Assembly (NCBI GenBank): GCA_004556985.1
Contig: SFFC01000010.1
Span: 1-42,337, forward strand
DNA: 42,337 nt
Reading direction: 5' to 3'
Origin: Clostridiales bacterium
GTDB taxonomy: Bacteria > Bacillota > Clostridia > Christensenellales > Aristaeellaceae
Under the pieces are notes generated by a model. That model did not search any database and was not told where the DNA came from. It saw only the letters and a list, made by a program, of their open reading frames with translations. Below, one piece after another: positions 31,605 through 39,544 of the stretch. The translations under genes and the position numbers were made by a program. Positions within the stretch are counted from its first letter, which is position 1. Every line of letters begins with the position of its first letter.

Positions 31605-32156
31605 TCAATCCTTCCGCAGCGCGGGCACGGCGCGGCGAAGCGCCATGACGAGCACGGGGATGATGACGATGTGGACGATGATGCCGGGGACGGCATTGGC
31701 GAATCCGCCGGCCCAGAAGGCGGCGAAGGTGAACGGCGAGCCGCTCACGCCGGAGAGCAGCGCGCGCACGATGCCCCAGACGACGCGCCCGGCGAGCATC
31801 GCCGTGATCAGCGCGGCATAGATCGAGGCGTTCTTCTTGGGCAGGCGGCGGTAGAGCACGCCCGCGACGAGGCCGTAGGTCGCCAGCTCAAAGCACATGG
31901 CGACGCCGGTCGGGAAGATCGGCGGCATGCCGAAGAGCGCGAAGCGCAGCAGCGGCGCGATGAAGCCGACAGCGGCGGCATAGGCCGGCGCGCAGAGGAA
32001 GCCGCACAGCAGCACGGGGATATGCATCGGGGAAAGCGCGCTGCCGATCTGCGGGATCTGCCCGGTCAGAAACGGAAGCACCATGCACAGCGCGAGGCAG
32101 AGCGCGGCGGTGACGAGCTGGATGACGTTGAGTCTGGAGGCTTTGGGGGTGTTCAT
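31605..32156 (-). CDS. ECF transporter substrate-binding (S) component
   Basis: A 183-residue protein with five to six membrane helices. The pattern LPFLTGQIPQIGSALSPMHI followed by PVLLCGFLCAPAYAAAVGFI and FGMPPIFPTGVAMCFELATY is characteristic of ECF S components, which capture a vitamin and work with a shared energy module (not in this window). It resembles the group that includes the predicted pantothenate transporter PanT, but the vitamin is not proven. ATG 32156 has GGGAGA upstream and begins MNTPKASR. Its leader holds a terminator, suggesting regulation before translation. Confidence 0.8.
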   Translation of the reverse strand: MNTPKASRLNVIQLVTAALCLALCMVLPFLTGQIPQIGSALSPMHIPVLLCGFLCAPAYAAAVGFIAPLLRFALFGMPPIFPTGVAMCFELATYGLVAGVLYRRLPKKNASIYAALITAMLAGRVVWGIVRALLSGVSGSPFTFAAFWAGGFANAVPGIIVHIVIIPVLVMALRRAVPALRKD

Positions 32157-32242
32157 TTGGATGGTTCTCCCTTCTGTTGTCTGGCCGTCTTGAACGGGAG
32201 AAGGCATCTTCGTGATGCGCGTTTTTGGAAACAGGGGGGAAG

Positions 32243-32305
32243 AAAAGCCCCCGGCTCCCGGCCCGTCCTCCGCCTGAGGCGGGGCTGCGGGCCGGCACAG
32301 GGGGC
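32243..32305 (-). terminator. Terminator in the leader of the ECF gene
   Basis: On the minus strand GCCCCC (plus 32300-32305) pairs with GGGGGC (plus 32247-32252). Inside it, GGCCGG/CCGGCC-type arms pair (plus 32288-32295 with 32258-32265), and at the tip CCGCC/GGCGG pairs (32270-32282). TTTT follows (plus 32243-32246). It lies between the promoter and the start codon, so it must be regulated or leaky. Confidence 0.6.
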
Positions 32306-32339
32306 CATGCCGGCTTGGCCGGCGGATATGTTGGCTCCG
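32306..32339 (-). promoter_or_regulatory. Short 5' leader element before the terminator
   Basis: About 34 nt from the expected transcription start to the terminator. It contains GCCGGC, CAA, GCCGGC (plus 32309-32323), a strong small hairpin, and GGAGCC copies. It matches no riboswitch class I know; it is a candidate sensor or protein-binding site. Confidence 0.35.
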
Positions 32340-32345
32340 GGCTCC

Positions 32346-32374
32346 ATCCTATCACGCCCGGGCGGATTCGTCAA
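32346..32374 (-). promoter_or_regulatory. Promoter of the ECF-M42 operon
   Basis: On the minus strand TTGACG (plus 32369-32374), 17-bp spacer, TAGGAT (plus 32346-32351), just past the stop codon of the CyuA-like gene. Confidence 0.7.
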
Positions 32375-32383
32375 GACCGGGTT

Positions 32384-33661
32384 TCACCCGAGCATGATGC
32401 GCAGAATCTCCTCGTCGGTCTGCTTCATGCCCTCCTTGCCCAGGCGGCCGACGCTGCGGATCGTGTTCTCCACGCCCTTCTTGACAATGCCCTCGCCGCC
32501 GCGGAACTGCTTGCCCGAGAGCGCCATCTGGTAGCCGATGAGCGCGGCGTCGACGGCCTCGGCGATCTTCGCGGCGCAGGACGGCTTCGCGCCGTCGCAG
32601 ATCGTGCCCGAGAGGATCGCGAGCGCGTTGACGATCGTGTGGTTGATGATGTAGAGGTCGCCGCCGCGGAGGTAGGCGATGCCCGCGCCCGCCGCGCAGC
32701 CCGCGCTGATGGCCCCGCAGTAGGCGGAGAGGCAGCCGATGAGCGTCTTTTGGCGAATGGCGACGAGGTTGGAGATCGTCAGCGCGCGCAGCAGCTGTTC
32801 ATGGGTGGCATTGAGCTCTCTGGCGTAGACGATCACAGGGAGGGAGACGGTGATGCCCTGGTTGCCGCTGCCGGAATTGATGATGACCGGCAGCTCGCAG
32901 CCGCTCATGCGCGCGTCCGATCCGGCGGCAGCGTAGGCCTTGGCGCGCGTGCGCACGTCGCTGTCGCCCCAGCTGTCCAGGATGACGCGGCCGACGCCCG
33001 CGCCCCAGCTGCCGCGCAGGCCCTCCTCGGCGATGGCGGTGTTGCAGGCGATCTGGCGCTCGAGCACCCCGGCGACGTCCTGCACGTCGCAGGTCGTGGC
33101 GAAGTCGTAGATGCCCTCGATGGTCAGCAGCGACTCGTTGCTGTCGCCGGGGGCCTCCTCGCTGCACAGGTCGTTTTTGAGGATGACCTCCCCGTCGAGC
33201 TCCACGTCCACGACGTTGGTGTGCCGGTCGGCGATGCGCGCGCAGGCGGTGTGCCCGCCGGATTCGGCCCTCACGAGGATGTCAAAGAGCCGCGCGTCCT
33301 CCTTGAGCCGCACGTCGATGGCGCCGCAGGCCAGGTAGGCGTCGATTTCCTCAAGCTGCGCCTGCGACACGCTGGCGATGACCTCGAGCTCCCGGTCGGG
33401 ATCCCCGGCGATCAGGCCGGCGGCGCAGGCGGCGTCGATGCCCTTGCGCCCGCCCGTGTTGGGGACGGTCACGGACTTGGCGTTCTTAATGATGTTGCCG
33501 CTGACGAAGACGGAGACCCGCTCGGGCAGCACGCCCAGCGCGCGGCGCGCGAGCGCGCTGGCGTAGGCGATGGCGATGGGCTCCGTGCAGCCCATCGCGG
33601 GCTTCAGGTGGTTCTGCAGCACGGCGGCATAGGCCGCGTAGCGGGGGTCGGATCGATGCAT
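32384..33661 (-). CDS. UPF0597/CyuA-like L-cysteine desulfidase family protein
   Basis: A 425-residue protein of the YhaM/CyuA family, related to the alpha subunit of iron-sulfur serine dehydratases. The start HLKPAMGCTEPIAIAYASAL has the first conserved cysteine; other family stretches are NIIKNAKSVTVPNTGGRKGI, INSGSGNQGITVSLPVIVYA, SAYCGAISAGCAAGAG and SGTICDGAKPSCAAKI, whose cysteines likely hold the [4Fe-4S] cluster. Known members release sulfide and pyruvate from L-cysteine. Here it ends an operon with a sugar-type ABC importer and URO-D-like protein, so another beta-elimination substrate is possible. AAGGAAGG precedes the ATG. Confidence 0.87.
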   Translation of the reverse strand: MHRSDPRYAAYAAVLQNHLKPAMGCTEPIAIAYASALARRALGVLPERVSVFVSGNIIKNAKSVTVPNTGGRKGIDAACAAGLIAGDPDRELEVIASVSQAQLEEIDAYLACGAIDVRLKEDARLFDILVRAESGGHTACARIADRHTNVVDVELDGEVILKNDLCSEEAPGDSNESLLTIEGIYDFATTCDVQDVAGVLERQIACNTAIAEEGLRGSWGAGVGRVILDSWGDSDVRTRAKAYAAAGSDARMSGCELPVIINSGSGNQGITVSLPVIVYARELNATHEQLLRALTISNLVAIRQKTLIGCLSAYCGAISAGCAAGAGIAYLRGGDLYIINHTIVNALAILSGTICDGAKPSCAAKIAEAVDAALIGYQMALSGKQFRGGEGIVKKGVENTIRSVGRLGKEGMKQTDEEILRIMLG

Positions 33662-33685
33662 GGGGAAGCCTTCCTTTCTCCGGGA

Positions 33686-34525
33686 TCAGCCCTTGACCGC
33701 GCCGGCGGTCAGGCCTTCCTTCTGGAACATCTGCATGACGAGATAGAGGAGGATGCTGGGGACGATGACCAGCGTCGTGCCGGCGAGGACGACCTGCCAG
33801 GGGGTGGAGAGGCCGTCGCTGGTGGGCAGCATGGAGACGGAGACCATCAGCGTGTATTTGCTGGTCTTGCGCAGGAAGAGCAGCGGCCAGAAGAAGTCGT
33901 TCCAGCGGGCGATGACCGTCAGGCTGGCCCAGGAGGCCAGCGCCGGCTTGATCACAGGGACGACCACGCGCGCGAAGATGCCGAACTCGCTGCAGCCGTC
34001 GATGCGCGCCGCCTCGACGATCTCGTCGGGCACATCCATGATGTACTGGCGCATGTAGAAGATGCCCACGGCGGTCGCGATGCGCGGGATGATCAGCGAC
34101 CAGAGGGAGTTGATCATGCCGATCTTGCGCATGATAATGAACAGCGGCACGGAGCCGACCTCCGGGGTGATCATCATCGTGGCGATGACGAAGTAGAAGA
34201 GCGCCTCGCGGCCGGGGAAGCGGTATTTGGCGAACGCGAAGCCGGCCAGCGCGCAGAAGAACAGCGACGTCACCGTGCCCAGGATGGTGGAAAAGAGGCT
34301 GTTGTAGAGGTTCTGCCCCAGCGGGATCAGCTCAAAGAGCCGCTTGTAGTTGGCCAGCGTCGGCGTCTCGATGCGCAGGGCGTTGAAGCCCGTGATGCTC
34401 TCGCCGACGGTCTTGATGGAGATGATGCACATCCACAGGACGGGAAACAGGCAGACGACGACGATGACCGCCATGATGAGATGGATGGCGATGCCGGTCA
34501 GGCGCTTTTTGGTTTTCATGTTCAT
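33686..34525 (-). CDS. ABC sugar transporter permease, MalG-like
   Basis: A 279-residue permease with six helices. The EAA loop, which docks to the ATPase, reads EAARIDGCSEFGIFARVVVP. It begins with a basic MNMKTKKRLTG and has the helix-1 pattern of CUT1 importers. It pairs with the permease encoded 18 bp upstream. No ATPase gene is in the operon; CUT1 systems of Firmicutes often use a shared MsmX-type ATPase encoded elsewhere. Confidence 0.93.
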   Translation of the reverse strand: MNMKTKKRLTGIAIHLIMAVIVVVCLFPVLWMCIISIKTVGESITGFNALRIETPTLANYKRLFELIPLGQNLYNSLFSTILGTVTSLFFCALAGFAFAKYRFPGREALFYFVIATMMITPEVGSVPLFIIMRKIGMINSLWSLIIPRIATAVGIFYMRQYIMDVPDEIVEAARIDGCSEFGIFARVVVPVIKPALASWASLTVIARWNDFFWPLLFLRKTSKYTLMVSVSMLPTSDGLSTPWQVVLAGTTLVIVPSILLYLVMQMFQKEGLTAGAVKG

Positions 34526-34543
34526 GGCTTGCCTCTCCCTTCC

Positions 34544-35413
34544 TTAAAGCTCGCCCTGGCGGCGGCGTACGATGAACTGGATCACCGAGATGGTCAGCAG
34601 GATGGCGATGAGCACGACGCCCAGCGCGCTGGCGTAGCCCATCTTGAAGGTCGTGAACGCGGAGGTGTACATCAGCTGGAAGAGCGACATATTGGAGGAA
34701 CCGGGGCCGGCGAGCACGTAGGACTCGTTGAAGAGCTTCCACGAGTCGACCGTCACGGTGACAAAGCAGAAGAAGAGGATGTTGCCCAGCAGCGGCAGCG
34801 TGATTTTGAAGAACTGCTGCGCGCCGGTCGCGCCGTCGACGGTCGCGGCCTCGTAATACTCCGGCGAGATGTTCAGCAGGCCGGAGAGGATGATGAGCGT
34901 ATACCAGGGTGTCAGGCGCCAGATGTGCAGCATGATGACCGGGATGCGCGCCGTCTTGCTGCTGGTGAGCCAGGGCACGCGCGGGCCGCCCAGGGAGACG
35001 ATGATCTCGTTGATCAGGCCCGCGTTTTCCTCAAAGAGCATCTTGAAGATCAGGCCCATGGCCACGGACGCGCAGACATAGGGCAGGAAGGTCACGGTCT
35101 TGAAAAAGCGCTTGCCGCGCAGCGCGCCCGACTTGAGCAGGCAGGCGATCAGCAGCGCGCAGCAGAGCACGCCGATGGCCGTGGCAATCCAGTAGATGAA
35201 GGTGTTGCGCAGCGCGTCCTTGAACATGTAGTCGCGCAACATCATGGCGTAGTTTTTGAGCCCTATCCACTTCGGCGCGCGCAGGCCGTCCCACTCAAAG
35301 AAGCTGATGGCGCCGGTCCAGACCGTCGGAACGAGCTGGAAGACCAGGAACAGAATGAAATAGGGGCAGATGAAGAGATAGGGCCATTTGTGTTTGCGCA
35401 GGGTTTTCAGCAT
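34544..35413 (-). CDS. ABC sugar transporter permease, MalF/UgpA-like
   Basis: A 289-residue permease: helix 1 WPYLFICPYFILFLVFQLVP, typical of CUT1 first permeases, six helices in all, and EAA loop EAATVDGATGAQQFFKITLP. ATG 35413 follows AAGGAGG; the open frame above it encodes only a basic, non-conserved stretch. It forms the membrane channel with the MalG-like subunit. Confidence 0.93.
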   Translation of the reverse strand: MLKTLRKHKWPYLFICPYFILFLVFQLVPTVWTGAISFFEWDGLRAPKWIGLKNYAMMLRDYMFKDALRNTFIYWIATAIGVLCCALLIACLLKSGALRGKRFFKTVTFLPYVCASVAMGLIFKMLFEENAGLINEIIVSLGGPRVPWLTSSKTARIPVIMLHIWRLTPWYTLIILSGLLNISPEYYEAATVDGATGAQQFFKITLPLLGNILFFCFVTVTVDSWKLFNESYVLAGPGSSNMSLFQLMYTSAFTTFKMGYASALGVVLIAILLTISVIQFIVRRRQGEL

Positions 35414-35548
35414 TGCCCGTTCCTCCTTTTCGCGGGATGATGGAAAAAGCAGAGGCGCCGGCGCCCATGCAGACGTCCGGCGCCTCCGGGAGCCTCCCCT
35501 CGGAGGCGAAGGGTTCATTCAAACGGTTTTGGGGCAGCAGCCCGCTCC

Positions 35549-36877
35549 TTACGGAATCTCGGTCTGGCCGATGCGGCTCTTGAGCTCCTTGTCCATGTTG
35601 GCGATGGCCTCGTCCATCGTCTGCTCGCCGGCGACGTACTTCTCGATCTCGGCGCTGATGATGGTGTCCGCCTCGGCATCCTTGATGGTGACGGTCATGT
35701 TCTTGGACGGGTTGTTCAGGCCCTCGCCCTCGGCCTGGCGGAACGAGGTGTCGCCGTAGAAGGCGGCCGTCTCCTGCCAGAACGGATCCTCGAGCATCGC
35801 CTTGGTGATCGGGTTGGAATACGCGCCGCCGATCTCGACCATCTCGTTGACCCAAGCCTTGCGGTTCTCGTTGTCGGTGTGGAAGTCAAACCACATCTTC
35901 TGGATCAGGCCGGCATACTCGTTGGTGCCGTTGTTGACCACGCACAGGAAGTTCGAGACGGGCGCGCCCGCGGTGCCGACCTCGCTGAACACGGGGGCGC
36001 TCATCGCGCGCCATGCGCCGGCGGTCTTGGTCAGGTTCGCGCGCAGGAACTCATCCCAGAACGCGCCGATGTAGAAGGTCGCGATCTGGCCGTTGTCGGT
36101 CGCCTCGTAGAGCGGCGGCTGCATCATGGTCGTCTTGTAGAGCAGGCCCTCGCTGTTGAGCGTATCCAGGAAGCCCAGCGCGAGCCTGGCGCCCTCGTCG
36201 CTGCCGATGACGACGTTGCCCTCGTCATCCCAGATGCGGGCGTTCGCCTGCGGCATCAGGCCGCGGCGGCCCCAGTAGCGCCAGGTGTAGGTGGTCGGGT
36301 CGATGTAGGAGAGGTAGACCTCGCCGCCGGACTTCTCCTTGAGCTGGCGGCCGGCCTCCAGGTAGCCCTCCATCGTGGTCATTTGCGCGGGATCGACGCC
36401 GTACTGCTCAAAGAGGTCGGCGTTGTAGAAGAGCAGCTGCGGACGCACGCTGTCCGGCAGGCCCCAGATCTTACCCTGGATGGTCGCGTCGTTGGCCGCG
36501 CCGTCGACGAAGAGGTCGGCGTTGGCGGTGTAGAAGTCGGTCATGTCGACGAGCAGGCCCGAGGAAGCGAGATCCACGATGCCGACCGCGTCGGAGTAGA
36601 TGGCGTCGGGCATGTCGTCATACGCGCCGGCGAGGTAATCCATGGAGATCTTCTGGCGGCCTGCGGCCTGCGTCTCGATCTGCACCATTTCGATGCTGAC
36701 GCCGGGCGCGATGTCGCGGTTGCGCTCGAGCCAATCGTCAAAGTACATCTGAAGGAACTGGGGCTGGCCCGTGCAGTAGATGGACACGGTGCCGTCCGGA
36801 TAGGTTTCGGCGCTTGCCAGGGCGGCGACGCTCAGCACCATCACCAGAGCCAGAACAAGGGACATCAGGCGTTTCAT
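35549..36877 (-). CDS. ABC sugar-type substrate-binding protein
   Basis: A 442-residue exported binding protein of the CUT1/family 1 type. Signal peptide MKRLMSLVLALVMVLSVAAL then ASAETYP; there is no lipobox cysteine, so it appears to be cut by ordinary signal peptidase, unusual in a Gram-positive. Mature features include GVDPAQMTTMEGYLEAGRQL and GKIWGLPDSVRPQLLFYNAD, typical of the hinge region and of sugar-binding proteins. The nature of the ligand is open because no glycoside hydrolase accompanies it. AAGGAGGG precedes the ATG. Confidence 0.9.
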   Translation of the reverse strand: MKRLMSLVLALVMVLSVAALASAETYPDGTVSIYCTGQPQFLQMYFDDWLERNRDIAPGVSIEMVQIETQAAGRQKISMDYLAGAYDDMPDAIYSDAVGIVDLASSGLLVDMTDFYTANADLFVDGAANDATIQGKIWGLPDSVRPQLLFYNADLFEQYGVDPAQMTTMEGYLEAGRQLKEKSGGEVYLSYIDPTTYTWRYWGRRGLMPQANARIWDDEGNVVIGSDEGARLALGFLDTLNSEGLLYKTTMMQPPLYEATDNGQIATFYIGAFWDEFLRANLTKTAGAWRAMSAPVFSEVGTAGAPVSNFLCVVNNGTNEYAGLIQKMWFDFHTDNENRKAWVNEMVEIGGAYSNPITKAMLEDPFWQETAAFYGDTSFRQAEGEGLNNPSKNMTVTIKDAEADTIISAEIEKYVAGEQTMDEAIANMDKELKSRIGQTEIP

Positions 36878-36931
36878 GTTGGAACCCTCCTTTTCTTTAT
36901 GTAAATCTCCTCTGCTCAGCCTCGCATCAGG

Positions 36932-37021
36932 CGCGGAGCAGCGGGATTTGCATCATGCGGGAATGTGACGGAAATCCTCGCGCTCTGCGCCGGCCTCGGA
37001 CGCGGAGCAGCGGGATTTGCA
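36932..37021. repeat. Direct repeat between the URO-D and binding-protein genes
   Basis: An identical 21-bp sequence (beginning CGCGGAGCAGCGGGATTTGC) occurs at 36932-36952 and 37001-37021, 69 bp apart, with partly similar flanks. It lies in the leader of the binding-protein gene. Confidence 0.7.
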
Positions 37022-37047
37022 GCCCTTTTTCGGAAGCGGGCCCGGCA

Positions 37048-38007
37048 TCATGCCGGGTTGGCGGCGGCGTGGACGGCGGCCGCGATGCGCTCGTAGGGGA
37101 TCTCCGTGGGCAGCGTGCAGTCCGCGCCGAGGATGAAGCCCGTCGTGCCAAAGCTGCGGATGACGTCGCGCACGGCGGCTTGCAGCTCCTCGATCGTGCC
37201 GTCGACCAGCACGCCGCTGCGGTTGGCCAGGCCGCCCATGATCGCCGCATTCGGGAAGAGCTTGCGGCCCTCCTCGAGGGAGAAATTCGTCTCGTAGACG
37301 CCCCAGTTGACGACGTCGCAGTAATCCCCGTAGCCGCGGTAGCGCTCCATGTTCAGATCCTCCTTGCAGATGTGCAGGAAGATGTCGCCGCCGGCCTCGC
37401 GGATGGCCTTGAGGATCTGGATGTCGTAGGGCATGACGGCCTCGGCGAATTCCTCGTCGGTGAAGAAATGCCGCTCGCCGCCCAGCGCCGCGTAGTAGAT
37501 GCCGCTGCAGCCCAGCTCGATGCAGGCCTGCGCCAGGTCGCACATGGCGTCGGCGATACGCGCGCGCGCGTCGAGCATCGGCCGCTTGTTGGTGCGCATC
37601 TGCTCGACGAAGAGCTCGCGGACGGGCTTGTAGCCGTAGGTCGCCTCGAGCGGATGGATGGCGCTGGCGCAGATGCCGTGAACGGTTGCCAGCGCGTAGG
37701 CGTCGCCCGCCTCGTCGAGGATGCGCTTGACCATGTCCAGCTGGCGCTGCATGAACGGCGAGCGGCGGTTGTAGGCGGGCACCTTGCTCCAGTCCGCCGG
37801 GCTGTGCATTTCGCCGATGAGCGGAACGAGATTCTCGTTCATGATCTTGAGCACGTCGCAGTCCGTGCGGCGGTAAAAGTCCAGATGCGCCTGCACGCCC
37901 GGCTCGTCAAAGGCGATCTCGCGGGGGAAATGCAGCGAGAAGCAGGCGGGGACATGGTCGACTGGCTGCCTGCGCACGGCAGCCTGAACGCGTTCCTTCT
38001 TGGTCAT
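37048..38007 (-). CDS. Uroporphyrinogen decarboxylase (URO-D) family protein
   Basis: A 319-residue TIM-barrel protein of the URO-D superfamily. It begins MTKKERVQAAVRRQPVDHVP, the common start of non-haem members, with ASAIHPLEATYGYKPVRELF, LGGERHFFTDEEFAEAVMPY and GFILGADCTLPTEIPYERIA near the end. Members outside haem synthesis include corrinoid-dependent methyltransferases and many uncharacterised copies next to sugar ABC importers, as here. It is probably catabolic rather than haem-synthetic (inference from context). ATG 38007 is preferred; a TTG directly before it (38010) sits slightly better with the AAGGTG site. A hairpin spans the stop codon (37041-37057). Confidence 0.82.
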   Translation of the reverse strand: MTKKERVQAAVRRQPVDHVPACFSLHFPREIAFDEPGVQAHLDFYRRTDCDVLKIMNENLVPLIGEMHSPADWSKVPAYNRRSPFMQRQLDMVKRILDEAGDAYALATVHGICASAIHPLEATYGYKPVRELFVEQMRTNKRPMLDARARIADAMCDLAQACIELGCSGIYYAALGGERHFFTDEEFAEAVMPYDIQILKAIREAGGDIFLHICKEDLNMERYRGYGDYCDVVNWGVYETNFSLEEGRKLFPNAAIMGGLANRSGVLVDGTIEELQAAVRDVIRSFGTTGFILGADCTLPTEIPYERIAAAVHAAANPA

Positions 38008-38024
38008 CAAAGTATGTCACACCT

Positions 38025-38208
38025 TTCTTGCAGTATGGGGAATTGCGTCAAAACCGTACAACGGGAACTGAACTGCCTGACTCTGCAAAGCGGTTCGGAA
38101 GAGGAAGCGGGCACGGCCCGCCTTCTTGCAGTATGGGGAATTGCGAGCGGGAACTGAACTGCCTGACTCTGCAAAGCGGTTCGGAAGGGGAAGCGGGCAC
38201 GGCCCGCC
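38025..38208 (-). repeat. Two-copy tandem repeat (98 and 86 bp) before the URO-D gene
   Basis: Unit 1 (38025-38122) and unit 2 (38123-38208) share a 23-bp left block and a 61-bp right block with one mismatch; unit 1 has about 12 extra bases in between. Each unit includes the hairpin GCGGGC-ACG-GCCCGC (38107-38121 and 38193-38207). A third partial copy of the left end begins at 38209. Confidence 0.9.
38032..38061 (-). promoter_or_regulatory. Possible promoter of the URO-D/ABC operon
   Basis: On the minus strand TTGTAC (plus 38056-38061), 18-bp spacer, CATACT (plus 38032-38037). The -10 lies in the repeated block; the -35 lies in the extra segment found only in unit 1. Confidence 0.5.
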
Positions 38209-38235
38209 TTCTTGCGTGATGGAGCATGGCAGCCA

Positions 38236-38862
38236 TCAGATGATCTGGCGCACGTCCTCGCGCAGCGCCTCGAGCGTCGCCTCGTAATCCCGGCTGACGA
38301 TGCCCGCGACGATCCGGTCGTGGATGTCGTTGTCGCCGTGGGGGATGCCGCGGACGTTGACGAAGTACTGGTTGGCGGCGCGCGCGCTCATCTTGAGAAT
38401 GCGCCCCAGCGCGTCGATCAGGTATTCGTTGGAGCAGAAGCTGGCCAGCAGCATGTGGAAATCGATGTTGCGCCGCCAGTTGTCCTGAATCGAGGTGTTG
38501 ACCAGCTCATCGCGCTTGCAGTGCTCGCGCTGATGCTGGAGCTGGGCAATCTGCACCTCCGTGATGCTCGGCCAGGACTTCTGGAGCATGAAGCATTCCA
38601 GCGCGTCGCGGGCCTCGATGAGCCTGGCGACCTGCGCCGGCGTGATCTGCACGATGCGGTAGCCCATGCGCGGGATGGCCTGAAGGACGTTCTCCTCGCA
38701 GAGCATGATCAGCGCCTCGCGCACGGGGGACTTGCTCACGGAGAGCTTCTCTGTCAGCGAGGCCTCGGTCAGAATGTCGTTGCAGGTCAGGTTGCCGTTG
38801 GTGATCTCGCCATAGACGTAGTCGTAGACCATCATGGTCAGCGGTTTGGATGTGTGATTCAA
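38236..38862 (-). CDS. GntR-family regulator (FCD/FadR subgroup)
   Basis: A 208-residue regulator. N-terminal winged helix: VYDYVYGEITNGNLTCNDIL, EASLTEKLSVSKSPVREALI (the GntR recognition helix with SPVREAL) and MGYRIVQ. C-terminal FCD ligand domain with IEARDALECFMLQ and NIDFHMLLASFCSNEYLIDA; its histidines usually bind metal and a carboxylate inducer. The start is read as TTG 38862 with GGGAGGT 5 nt upstream; the frame continues farther without a site. It lies directly before the URO-D/ABC operon and probably controls it and itself. Confidence 0.9.
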   Translation of the reverse strand: MNHTSKPLTMMVYDYVYGEITNGNLTCNDILTEASLTEKLSVSKSPVREALIMLCEENVLQAIPRMGYRIVQITPAQVARLIEARDALECFMLQKSWPSITEVQIAQLQHQREHCKRDELVNTSIQDNWRRNIDFHMLLASFCSNEYLIDALGRILKMSARAANQYFVNVRGIPHGDNDIHDRIVAGIVSRDYEATLEALREDVRQII

Positions 38863-38907
38863 GAGAACCTCCCGGAAAGACGACTGAAAGGGGGAACTCC
38901 CTCTGTG

Positions 38908-38927
38908 ATATGATCTTGTAATCATAT
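38908..38927 (-). promoter_or_regulatory. Probable operator of the GntR regulator
   Basis: ATATGAT (38908-38914) and ATCATAT (38921-38927) are exact inverted arms 6 bp apart, overlapping the -10 box of the regulator gene. Confidence 0.55.
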
Positions 38928-38952
38928 TAGCGCGAAGCGTGGAAAAAGTCAA
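38924..38952 (-). promoter_or_regulatory. Promoter of the GntR gene
   Basis: On the minus strand TTGACT (plus 38947-38952), 17-bp spacer, TAATAT (plus 38924-38929). The gap from here to 39074 is A+T-rich and holds only the weak inverted repeat CCTATTT/AAATAGG (39040-39064). Confidence 0.75.
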
Positions 38953-39074
38953 CAGTTTTTGGATGATTTTTTTAAATAAATTTGAAAAGAGAAAAAACCT
39001 TCGATATCAGATCGTCCGAATTCCACAAACCCCTGTATGCCTATTTTTCTACTATATAAATAGGAAAAGGAAAC

Positions 39075-39101
39075 AAAAAAACGCGGCGGCCGGGGCCGCC
39101 G
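39075..39101 (-). terminator. Intrinsic terminator after the DUF3842 gene
   Basis: On the minus strand CGGCGGCC (plus 39094-39101) pairs perfectly with GGCCGCCG (plus 39084-39091), then CG and seven T (plus 39075-39081). Confidence 0.93.
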
Positions 39102-39124
39102 GAAAGCGCGCAAAGGGGGAACGC

Positions 39125-39544
39125 TCAGCCCCGGGCCGCCAGCGCGGCGATCTGCGCGACGGCGCTGTCGATCAGCTGGGCGAGCGTGAGCTGCTGGGTG
39201 CCGGCGACGATGCTTGAGCACTGGTTGACCGGCAGCAGCAGCTTGGTCGCGGGGCTGCGCCCGACGGCGACGGCCATCCCGGGCGTGATCTCGCCCAGGA
39301 GCGCGTCGGCCATCAGGATGCCGATCGGCCCGACGATCAGGTCGGCTGTGCGGCAGGCGACGATCACGGGGTTGGCGCCGGTCGCGCCCTGGTCGGCGCC
39401 GGCCTTCAGCATGGCGGAGGTCGCCAGCGCGTTGGTGCCGATGGCGAGCACGCGATGGGGCGCGCCGATGCCGGCGCGGCGCATGGATTCGACCAGGAGC
39501 GCGCCCATGCGTCCACCTTGGCCGTCGATGACGGCGATGGTCAT
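39125..39544 (-). CDS. DUF3842 family protein
   Basis: A 139-residue protein starting MTIAVIDGQGGRMGALLVES, a Rossmann-like glycine-rich loop, followed by IGTNALATSAMLKAGADQGA and VGPIGILMADALLGEITPGM. This matches the DUF3842 family of Firmicutes, whose function is unknown; a nucleotide or cofactor-binding role is suggested by the loop. It overlaps the upstream kinase-like gene by 4 bp (ATGA), so translation is coupled. GAGGTGATC precedes the ATG. Confidence 0.8.
   Translation of the reverse strand: MTIAVIDGQGGRMGALLVESMRRAGIGAPHRVLAIGTNALATSAMLKAGADQGATGANPVIVACRTADLIVGPIGILMADALLGEITPGMAVAVGRSPATKLLLPVNQCSSIVAGTQQLTLAQLIDSAVAQIAALAARG

Noticed and set aside
32306..32339. Known riboswitch (TPP, FMN, cobalamin, preQ1, THF) in the ECF leader
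   Set aside because: None of the conserved core sequences I know for these classes is present, and the space before the terminator is too small for most of them.
32225..35440. A 1071-codon open frame on the plus strand
   Set aside because: It runs antisense to the CyuA-like and two permease genes, which have clear motifs and ribosome sites; its product has low-complexity, acidic composition typical of a shadow frame.
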